38,312 nucleotides of DNA from Candidatus Obscuribacterales bacterium (GTDB taxonomy: Bacteria; Cyanobacteriota; Vampirovibrionia; Obscuribacterales; Obscuribacteraceae). The notes under the pieces were generated by a model. It saw only the letters and a program-made list of their open reading frames with translations, had not been told where the DNA came from and searched no databases. Every line of letters starts with the position of its first letter. Positions within the stretch are counted from its first letter, which is position 1. The DNA lies in contig JAKFUT010000336.1 in NCBI GenBank assembly GCA_021732565.1, positions 1-38,312 of the forward strand, read 5' to 3'. Made by a program: the position numbers and the translations under genes. Below, piece by piece: positions 27,801 to 32,935 of the stretch.

Positions 27801-30800
27801 TCAACACGGGCTTGTTCGAGGTTCCCGTCTCTTTTGAATACAAGGGTTCCGTTCGGTTGTTTGCCTTCGCGATGTTCGTTCAAAATCAGATCGCTGACAG
27901 TGAACGCCTCGATGTTGTGATGTTCTCGAATCCAATGAGTGACTTTCGCAGCGCCTGTTAGTGCTTCCTCAATCTTTTCCTTGGAAAGATTGAGTTTTTC
28001 TCGGTTGGCACCCCTTACTGCTACGCCTTCGATCTTGCCAAGCCGAATTTGATATTCAAAGGTCTTCTTGTCGCCTGCTGGACTACCATCTTTGTTGAGA
28101 GTCTCCTCGGTTCGTCTGAGCGTGCGAAGATTGCCGTTGATATCGAAGGTAGCCGATTGTGAGATTCCGGTTCCGTCTACCGTGAAATTCGATTCGACGC
28201 TAATTCCGTTTCGATTAATTTGTTTTGTACTTTTTGCGAACTCAATGGGTTTATCAGGGATAGATAGATTTACCAGCGTGTGGATTTCAGTGTTGTTCCT
28301 CGTATCATATGTGATGTTATCGCGAATGAAGGGCCGCTTATCGGCGAGATCTCCCAACCCCTGGTATTCTTCTCTGCGGATTACCCGCCCGTTAGTATCT
28401 AATGTTTCGGCTGATACATGGGCTATGTGATCCTGATTATTGGAAGGACGACCTTGTTGGTCTGAATGCCGAAATCGAATACTCTCTGTAATGTGTAGTG
28501 ACCCGGGTCTATCAATTCGTCCGGAGCGCTGCTCGATTTGTAATCCGTTTGCAGTGAAGTCTGTGGATGTAAACCGACCATCGACATAGTAGGTGGAGTG
28601 AGTGATTCTTCGACCGTCACCGTCACCGTCGCTGCTAATTACAGTCACAGCGCGTGCTTTTGCATCTATAACGACCTTATCGCCTGCTCGGGTGATTTCT
28701 TTCAACCCGCTAATCTTGACAGAAGATGGACTCGTTTTATCGCCACTGGCGTATGTGAATTGAAAACCAACTTTGCCGTCTTCACCCGAATACAATTCAA
28801 CGATCCGACCTTGTTTATCGAAGCGCGTGCTTTCAATCGTACGTAGATCTGAACCTAAATAATTGCGCCGGCGAAATTCCTCAAGCTGGCGGAAAAGTGC
28901 TTGCTTTTGCTCAGGCTCGACTAGGTCTGTAAGTTTCTTTATGCTTTCGTCCGACCAGCGATCTATCTTACGGACAAAACCTTCCATTGCGCTCTTTAAC
29001 AGCTTGTCTCGGGTTTCTTGTGAGAGCGAACTATAGCTGTCGTAGCGCTCCTTGCTCATGAGCATCGCCTTGACCAGATCCACCTGCTCCGCAGTGGAAG
29101 TGACGACTTCGCTCTGACAGATTGTATGAACTCTTCCATTCGTCCCCAGCTTCTCCGCAGAGACTGCGGGATCATTCTTGCCCGGTTCGTATTTCAGTCG
29201 ACTGATATCACCCTCTGGATGGATGATTTTGACTATTCGGCCAGTCTTATCCTGAAGAACAATGTTGCCATCGGCGGCCGTGGTGATTTCTGCAATGAGC
29301 CTTAATTTGCGGGCGTGTACGTCCGTAATCAAAGCTCCTTTGTCTTCTATTTTTACTCCGTTCTTTTCCAAAGTGGTAAGTGCATCTTTACCGCTTACGA
29401 TTGCGAGAGCCAATACTAATTGTGTTCGCTTTTCATCCAGTACTTCTTGTTGGGGTGCCTTGATCGACTTAAGTAATTCCGCTTGCAGCGTAGCTTTATG
29501 CGACCAGGCAGAGCGTGGGGCTTCCTCTATTGCCTGCAGCAGTTCTGCAGACATATGCGCACCCGAGACGGACATATCTTTTTGTGTCCAACCACTGGCT
29601 AAACCTGTGAACTCACGTGCGGCGGCTAATCGCTTGTCCGGGTTATCCGATGCAAGCCCCTTGAATACGCGCTCTCTGATTGAATCCGGCACTCCTCCGG
29701 CACCAATGCTTGCTAGCGTTTCTAACGCGCGAATGTTGCCTGCCTCGCTTGCATCGAGCAAGATATTCATGATCTTTTCGCGGTTGTCGTTTGACTTCGC
29801 GTATTGCTGGATCCAGTCGAATGCAACAGCGGCAAATCGCTTGTCACCAGATTGAAAGTTGCTATCGGCAATGCCAGCCACTATTCTTATTGCAATTGTA
29901 TCTCCTTCGTTGGCGCGTGTGAGAAAGAATTCGCTCCCTTGTTGGTCAGGGCTACCAAATCGGATGTAATCATTGACGAATTTTTCGTGTCCCGGAATGC
30001 GATCTTTCATCAGTTGCATCATGGCCGACACCACATGTAGCCTTGCGTCATAACTCTGTCCGTTCAATATGACCGGCTCACTTCGAAGCGCCATTTGGAT
30101 CGTAGCGTCTACTTGTTCTTTCAATTTCGGATCTGATTGCTGTGAGCTTGCAAGCTTTGCTGCTGCTATCACCAGAGCCAGAGCGTCGGATTTGCCTAAC
30201 GTCGGCAGCGCTTTCATTTCCTGCTGCAACTGTTCGATGGCAACATGTTGCGCGGCTCGCCGGACTTCAGGCTGTTTTTCTAAATCAATGTTCGGGAAGG
30301 AAGGTTTGTCGTGCGCTTGTAGACTTGCAAGGCTGGTTATTTGCTCTTTGTCACCACCGTTGGCAATAATTCTATTAAGCATCTCATGTGCATATCGATT
30401 GCCTCGATCAGATTCTCGTGCTAGAAATCGAACGAGGTTCTGAGCCTTAATCGGCGCCTCGGGATCTGCAGGCTCCAAAGAAGTCAATGCACTGCTTAGC
30501 CAACTCGCCGTATTCCAACGCAGCCGGTCCAACGCGACTGCATAACCAAAGCGATTCCCTTCCTTTAGATTTGCCGCAGCTTCTTCGCGAAGTTCCCGAT
30601 TGACTGCTTTGTAGTCCTCTGGCTTTGCTTCTGGACCAAGCTTCTTCAGAATCGAATCAATTCGAGTTTCGGCAAGACCTGCTTGGACAACCGAGTTAGT
30701 GATCTTTCGTACGCTATCAACTGCTTGTGCCCGCTCGGAGAAAGCCCTGTCCGAGCGTAACAGCTTGATGAGACTGTTCAGCTCTTCGATATTCGCATCG

Positions 30801-32038
30801 TGACGCTTATCCGCATCGAGGTCTCTCTTTCCGCCCAGTACGTCAATCAGATTCCTTGCCACTTCATTGCGTGGCGGACCCACGGCAAGCTGCTTCAATT
30901 TGTCGAGTTCTTGGGCTGCGGCCTGAGCTCGAATTGCTATTGCCTCTGGTCTGTTTGAGTCCCGGTCCTCTCCTCGTACACAGGCTTTCTCAATTCGCAG
31001 ACCTTGATCAAACGCTTCTAATCTTGATTGTGCTTTGGCCAGTTCAGCAATGGCAGGCACTTGTCTGTCTTCTGAACGAAGACGTGCACGCTGCGATTCA
31101 AGAAAATCTATGGCTTGGCGTCTAGTGTCCGCTGTCGCATCGCGAGCAACAGCGTCGCGAATGAGTAGATTCGACTTGGCCGCGTCGTCTGACAGGGTTT
31201 CCTTATCGACTTTACTAGAAAATTGAGCGGCCGTGGCCAGCAATTCGCGCAGCCTTTTGGAAGTCGGCATTCCCTCATTCGCGTCCGACCCTTTTTTGTC
31301 TGAAGCACTTATCCTAAGGGATTCTAGTAACTGTTGAATCTTCTCTGGCGTCCTTCTGTTACGAACTTGCGAAGTTTCTCCGTCATCTATAATTCCATGT
31401 TCCTCACGTAGTGCCCGCAACGAATCTTGAATGGACCTGGTGAATTGCCGAAGCGGCTCGCCCTCGACGTCGCGACCGTTTACGGTGAGCGTTCTCATTT
31501 TGCCAGCCCCGTCGAAGAGGCACTGCAAATCCTTTCCTGGTCCCTTAATTTGAAATCGACTCGCATTTCCGGTCTTGCAGTTAAGCTCAACCAATTGTTC
31601 ATCATCGCCCGCTCGGAAACTTATCGTCATCAATCCGGTGGACCGATCTACTGATACTTGTGAGATAGTTCGCGGTTCGGCTCCTCGGCGAAAGTCGTAG
31701 AGCACCCGTCGTTCTGTCGATACCGCACCGTCCCTGGTATAACTGAATTCCTGTCGAGCAACTGGCTTCCCGGGAATCTTGGTGGACGAATCAAAAATTT
31801 CCACAACTCGATTGCCTTCCGGTGTCAGGTTAACGCTAATAATCGGCGCAGTTTCAGGTATACTGTCTAGCTTAATTTGCTTGCCATCAGCCCCGTAGAA
31901 GCTAGTCGATGCAGCCGTTCGATCGAAGCCGGAGGTAGAAAAAGCCCTGTCTATTCGCTGCAGTGAGGGCAAGAGAACAGCATCAATTTCGTTCTCTGTA
32001 TCTCGCTCGTCAATTAAATCAGTCTTCTTGTCTGCCAT
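18887..32038 (-). CDS. Giant multidomain protein, 4383 residues, with HEAVH protease-like and C-terminal PTP/DSP phosphatase-like motifs
   Basis: An N-terminal YD/RHS-like beta segment (to ~215) is followed by helical HEAT-like sequence (~220-1000). A second YD-like region spans ~1070-1340. A series of units with the pattern I-x-x-G-x-L-x-D-x-x-G-K-x-x-G lies at ~1410-2060. A glycine-rich hydrophobic core (~2225-2520) could interact with membranes. Zinc-protease type HEAVH sits at His2788-Glu2789-x-x-His2792, and a possible third ligand Glu lies in GYELEF about 40 residues later. Long helical repeats follow (~2900-3800), then a Rossmann-like stretch with NDCSGSGG near 4078. The C-terminal domain (~4230-4383) has HCTNGTDRTG, with Cys4327 and Arg4333 as the C-x5-R signature of tyrosine/dual-specificity phosphatases. 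There is no Sec signal. AGGAG lies five bases before the ATG at 32038. A secreted toxin or effector is a reasonable guess; neither activity is proven. Confidence 0.85.
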   Translation of the reverse strand: MADKKTDLIDERDTENEIDAVLLPSLQRIDRAFSTSGFDRTAASTSFYGADGKQIKLDSIPETAPIISVNLTPEGNRVVEIFDSSTKIPGKPVARQEFSYTRDGAVSTERRVLYDFRRGAEPRTISQVSVDRSTGLMTISFRAGDDEQLVELNCKTGNASRFQIKGPGKDLQCLFDGAGKMRTLTVNGRDVEGEPLRQFTRSIQDSLRALREEHGIIDDGETSQVRNRRTPEKIQQLLESLRISASDKKGSDANEGMPTSKRLRELLATAAQFSSKVDKETLSDDAAKSNLLIRDAVARDATADTRRQAIDFLESQRARLRSEDRQVPAIAELAKAQSRLEAFDQGLRIEKACVRGEDRDSNRPEAIAIRAQAAAQELDKLKQLAVGPPRNEVARNLIDVLGGKRDLDADKRHDANIEELNSLIKLLRSDRAFSERAQAVDSVRKITNSVVQAGLAETRIDSILKKLGPEAKPEDYKAVNRELREEAAANLKEGNRFGYAVALDRLRWNTASWLSSALTSLEPADPEAPIKAQNLVRFLARESDRGNRYAHEMLNRIIANGGDKEQITSLASLQAHDKPSFPNIDLEKQPEVRRAAQHVAIEQLQQEMKALPTLGKSDALALVIAAAKLASSQQSDPKLKEQVDATIQMALRSEPVILNGQSYDARLHVVSAMMQLMKDRIPGHEKFVNDYIRFGSPDQQGSEFFLTRANEGDTIAIRIVAGIADSNFQSGDKRFAAVAFDWIQQYAKSNDNREKIMNILLDASEAGNIRALETLASIGAGGVPDSIRERVFKGLASDNPDKRLAAAREFTGLASGWTQKDMSVSGAHMSAELLQAIEEAPRSAWSHKATLQAELLKSIKAPQQEVLDEKRTQLVLALAIVSGKDALTTLEKNGVKIEDKGALITDVHARKLRLIAEITTAADGNIVLQDKTGRIVKIIHPEGDISRLKYEPGKNDPAVSAEKLGTNGRVHTICQSEVVTSTAEQVDLVKAMLMSKERYDSYSSLSQETRDKLLKSAMEGFVRKIDRWSDESIKKLTDLVEPEQKQALFRQLEEFRRRNYLGSDLRTIESTRFDKQGRIVELYSGEDGKVGFQFTYASGDKTSPSSVKISGLKEITRAGDKVVIDAKARAVTVISSDGDGDGRRITHSTYYVDGRFTSTDFTANGLQIEQRSGRIDRPGSLHITESIRFRHSDQQGRPSNNQDHIAHVSAETLDTNGRVIRREEYQGLGDLADKRPFIRDNITYDTRNNTEIHTLVNLSIPDKPIEFAKSTKQINRNGISVESNFTVDGTGISQSATFDINGNLRTLRRTEETLNKDGSPAGDKKTFEYQIRLGKIEGVAVRGANREKLNLSKEKIEEALTGAAKVTHWIREHHNIEAFTVSDLILNEHREGKQPNGTLVFKRDGNLEQARVENGIILAADGKNIGTLQDSGEFGLFADGWRSGRIQNGEGIAFHGSGSDGRRLNLVSSDSTKGFTGVLVSPAGNTMHTVIGGNIYDREGKFLGRWNSQSKIPEGETDEQQTTRISNETTHDNFVQLEAGGTGEYVNSKFAHWSFHGRENDKPRLIVLDGHASTGTIFLRNADGKPEKYEIRAGMLIDPRTREQVGIFHSPQRIGSEEKLAGGAIQLIKNGLLQEPVALSDFHGAVFDLMQPADSGVVLGAMRGVVLGRAGADGRPAAGSIGLLSIEQVTTVDKAFLNSRMTAAALRLDPSSVVAIDIEKVVQGKGWQKDVPVDDSEIVRARNRDNHTKINRMLETGEIDTDDLQRCFRERSKSLELIDLALERRRLNQERATLEALPPDTKKISGKIIVPEFDSTGKATSMSEFTIKAGNLLDSKGKLAGYLEDSTGRLIMLDSKTGKPETKHMMDFRGANWHLQFKDGEELRDVCWVSLGTGRGIVSLQQLSLQGSKETEYAEHFYQKSKTNASKDAREETSQRGKRYDAYLNGIQRNGIQNITQLEYLTTSPKDLVLSKNLNVHEEDIFSKVRHIMEEIRQIKPPDLSGDKIKQTNGQMRLGNDLYVIKNGDLFLAKPKPDRHGVPELDKQGKLIGEGVAVGKLNSNYTVELAGGGTIFLSNEDRVLIELRVGSARTEYVVGLGTEKFLPGHGMMTQGGLVNTKQLLKLCDDSTSQAWNAVDKYYDDRPYLTGGAGNYFMGDVEGKMAYIARMTFRYQRDLHVATEKIIRNGFNPSEIGNRQWDAYARSTQIRLLVAKSTADDVSGIAAQASGVQKQLNEATATVLICGATAPIGGVFGAFVNAGKMSRTFAVSGRLLTSGAVGAGISSTVRASDSSNAWSNGAGGALEGLTMQGGALFTELNGLGHLKDIRRLVRETTVMTKAEQALMRTSLGRLAQLGVSTPTLYAANGALRVVDAVMVTGGLHLATAVRENDSSGLTGQSLFEGSLALLLGNIAGSYADKLANRAGLAQGGLLRGTIHSTTAGSANAAFATLPQAERAERERVAKLLGVDPTVVGSDMLDWREIARHVGEGGLHGGLIGAGSSVFGHLMNSVARPLEEHLHRAQEKQRILKHLVEVIGTSETNSTKLDAEFSKILQNASPQDQAILKTIVGKELAKENYAGARELLNLAGVYMEKCASGEMSPEQLSRVMNLPEDVRKAVVDPIVGGKLVYREMLLEASLEVADRYSKARLNQNDFQALVELGPHLRQVVDGVARAGGSRTDIIQAIERAKLLRANMDEFNPLVRGLKEWTGGWSDAASAQSRENALNALMIRISKAMNQNGMNEFPPPRIRVVENLQNRAEYDPSSAEIRLRAQDVLSAKNPGDLIEIFSHEAVHHYQTSFSAKIIILDEMGKMPSAPDAQAHYLKKAQQRYGELSGYELEFHTLQKILSSKSEPVASREDLVKALEIAKSKRIWADMSQEVRRNADALETIRQLSSSIRDGNSDQITTLLKDPLAKGLIDQSSTPIKELIDKINRDPESLSPEETKSLRGYLKQQFDSEVVIQKDLRLRYMSLPHEARAHEVGHRIRRELGLAENRGAQADSPHEVGVRAREGAPVVEPEALSFDPVSRNRLAPIEGQLRQIDRVLDRAPSAKREPLKSAMRELLKDIPPDKFEAYADKLVKLSNQANFADRMQLIKDILDRSAPKIEGQKLAVTQHPIELLIDETVKIETIQVYNNLTRTTAHLSADVRAAFGLDAMLRSNNVKELSADFPKAAKYERAYPRVISGTQLAEIGNLGKEYRQAFLDTLIDRPGLTRAAVKSAIETAQIFKKLIDGKQIHSGTLTFEFRPGIDSLVREIGPKVLGKSVPIEELQERLLQRVENLEEFVGKDTARHAKLTLLNDLRALDPQVYKALIDPLLSRKFDRPALDRVLERAGSYEKLLKDQPSTASDLLKLDPAVRSAFIDPLMVPAANEAVLKDLNSMIKSSADGGKALAESWRALTPAERDGANGLLQRLKSGKVSADQLSAIAQSPVPLRESLSKLFGKDLKKPGVLVDSGSEVVRDLVKALLVSGETTSAGQAQVIEQYARDIASKTPGPSKQQWVAVAEAVAKGDAHAERIVKAALSHGQDLMKTAMSLTPSEFGKVRSHEAMAKILDTALQSDGSYKQFQALGNKSAENQFARGLLKYLTENGLPPKDSALRPQMVEKWTSVMKELATSGSLDSAIQGYLHLLSQVDAKDLAQASSETIRGLVHNFQRGAADMPAEERVIVLQKLLETTTRAQDSAVRADLASAIARQTTIADLKEFNRTQHEQFKKVATEHLEGLEQKTRVAGERKTTEFINEIVNRLFPEGIDRASADKLFGGLRPQQRAKLLEGRDLYLSQCGMREVFAHATDEIQDAIRIEKADGFAGSFHNKLVRRVTAVCTTEEGRALAYVFRKATGIEVDIKTPSEIVEGEKAVLFEKSSNIKGDENNSLISLRHQKRLIEPVHFKEFSAGLNMFDMAVSNVNPEHIRGRIRELLKLKPDESIPQNGKIDDAEFAKINRAVQQAREDGLSRALAHFSKHSDAARALSRAVNAMRVVNNMDFAEGMQQVHQKLVPGHKPGTPLPEHVIFVDISRNKSGAVDLADSSHLAIHMYRLANGLSASAYDKHFVSKAEAAVLMKTAATKGKRLEVMAVNDCSGSGGEMSIIVGELAKLRPAGSNISIKVGVVLGSEEGIAKISIGKPKADEPHRKITLSDKIEVVSGFAPLKDFVKLVERTLPGNSVEFVASLEKLAYKAGGVRPTGFTFEYMFPNTTSTPLTELLDAMGIRGAASGSRVETFPKTEGPPFSKKEARTDMRNFSQVDEHLLRGGNIGSEDALQVIKDRGVKLIIDMTNEGNSIERSNAEKYGLKYVHMRVDASGNNPEQLTNVLKAINAEQGKVFVHCTNGTDRTGAIVAIYRQLKNGWNDQHALHEMHAFGWRGETPANARFGQYAVNPKELR

Positions 32039-32227
32039 AGTACTCCTGCCTTGTTCCTTGGTATCTCCACAATATTCCCCGGGTTACGTGCCAAATCGTA
32101 TGTTCCTTAGCAGAATTAGTACTGACAGGCAGAATAATTACGGACGTTCTGCAGTGAAACCACAGAATATTTGAGATTGTTAAAGACATTCTGGTTTTGT
32201 TATGACACCGCTTATGGTGCGAGCACA

Positions 32228-32268
32228 GAGGTCCCATTGTAATTTTTTGCGTCTAGAATAGGGACCTC
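32228..32268 (+). promoter_or_regulatory. Eight-base inverted repeat around a -10-like hexamer, possible operator
   Basis: GAGGTCCC (32228-32235) and GGGACCTC (32261-32268) are perfect inverted repeats 25 bases apart. Between them is TAGAAT (32254-32259), a good -10 hexamer on the plus strand. The left arm would overlap the -35 region and the right arm the start site, the layout of a dimeric repressor site. The -35 itself is poor. The dyad also lies about 190 bases upstream of the 4383-residue gene on the minus strand, so it could serve either direction. Confidence 0.4.
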
Positions 32269-32328
32269 CAATGAATTCGCTCACCAAACGACTTTTGCCG
32301 TTAAACAGTTTGCAGGAGGCCTGTGCCT

Positions 32329-32445
32329 ATGTCATTTTGGTCGAAACGTCAACGAGCGAGTCGAGCACGATTTGTCTTTGTTGATCGGCAATCAACAGCG
32401 AAAGGATTATCAGGCCGGTTATTGGTTGGAGAGAAATGCGTCTAA
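32329..32445 (+). CDS. Possible 38-residue basic small protein
   Basis: The ATG at 32329 follows AGGAGG (32314-32319) at nine bases and opens a 38-codon frame beginning MSFWSKRQRASRARF, strongly basic at its N-terminus. It lies downstream of the inverted repeat and -10-like hexamer at 32228-32268, and its end overlaps the convergent 75-residue gene by 27 bases. No family is recognised. The ribosome-binding site and position are the only support; it may be a chance frame. Confidence 0.3.
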   Translation: MSFWSKRQRASRARFVFVDRQSTAKGLSGRLLVGEKCV

Positions 32446-32646
32446 CAAATCGTTCACGTCGCCGAATCCGCCATACCGATGTTCCGCCTCAACCATAACG
32501 TCCACCAGTGCATCTGAACCACCAGCCGATCGTAGTTGGATGCGGTTGAAGAAACCGCGGGATTCCGCGGTTAATTCGACCACCGGAAGGGATGCACCGG
32601 CAACGTAGTTGGTTTGGTTACCAGAGCCAAGCTGAACGACTTCCAT
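32419..32646 (-). CDS. 75-residue small protein sharing its 5' leader with the 2241-residue gene
   Basis: I choose the ATG at 32646 (MEVVQLGSGNQTNYVAG) because GAGGA lies about seven bases upstream; the ATG at 32667 has no ribosome-binding site. The protein is soluble, with a middle part (VELTAESRGFFNRIQLRSAGG) that looks like beta strands and an acidic helical end (DVNDLLDAFLSNQ). No family is recognised. Its start region (32631-32672) and the 91-base segment farther upstream (32790-32880) are homologous to those of the 2241-residue gene, so both may respond to the same signal. It lies between the TPR kinase gene (upstream, same strand) and the 4383-residue gene (downstream, same strand). 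It could be a partner, immunity or regulatory protein, but there is no direct evidence for any of these. Confidence 0.6.
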   Translation of the reverse strand: MEVVQLGSGNQTNYVAGASLPVVELTAESRGFFNRIQLRSAGGSDALVDVMVEAEHRYGGFGDVNDLLDAFLSNQ

Positions 32647-32672
32647 ATTAGTTCCTCTATGTTTCATTGTTG
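32631..32672 (-). repeat. Copy B of the start-codon-proximal repeat
   Basis: It is homologous to 12140-12181 at 33 of 42 positions in inverted orientation. The two ATGs keep the same 21-base spacing and frame. An SD-like GGGA/AGGA block before the second ATG is kept in both copies, which favours the second ATG as the ancestral start. Confidence 0.75.
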
Positions 32673-32789
32673 AGAACCATTTCTATTAGCCATGCAACGT
32701 AACCCCCACTTTGCGCTTTATCGGTTCACCGGTCACCTACGCCAGGTAGTGATGGTCCTGAAAATTCGCCGATAAATGCCGACATGACA

Positions 32790-32880
32790 GGTAGCCTTCA
32801 GACTCAAAAGCAACAACGGTTGCACCGCTTGCAACAACATAACGCACTAAGCTAATCGCGTAATCCCCGAAACCGGATAT
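32790..32880 (-). repeat. Copy B of the 91-base dispersed leader repeat
   Basis: It matches 11962-12052 at 81 of 91 positions, in inverted orientation. It starts about 55 bases after the stop of the TPR kinase gene and ends about 120-145 bases before the 75-residue gene. The sequence between this segment and the start-proximal repeat is about 30 bases longer than in copy A and has diverged. An internal GTTGCA-AGCGG-TGCAAC hairpin is perfect here but broken in copy A. Confidence 0.85.
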
Positions 32881-32935
32881 CGCTGCGAAGTCGTCTGTGG
32901 AAAACCTGAAATTCTTGTGTGACAAAACTGGTCGG

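Noticed and set aside
32271..32384. 37-codon plus-strand frame starting MNSLTKRLLPL
   Set aside because: No ribosome-binding site; the overlapping frame at 32329 has a much better one.
32737..32925. 62-codon minus-strand frame covering leader copy B (ISGFGDYA...)
   Set aside because: The same frame in copy A has no start, and most differences between copies fall at first or second codon positions, so the repeat is better explained as non-coding or regulatory.
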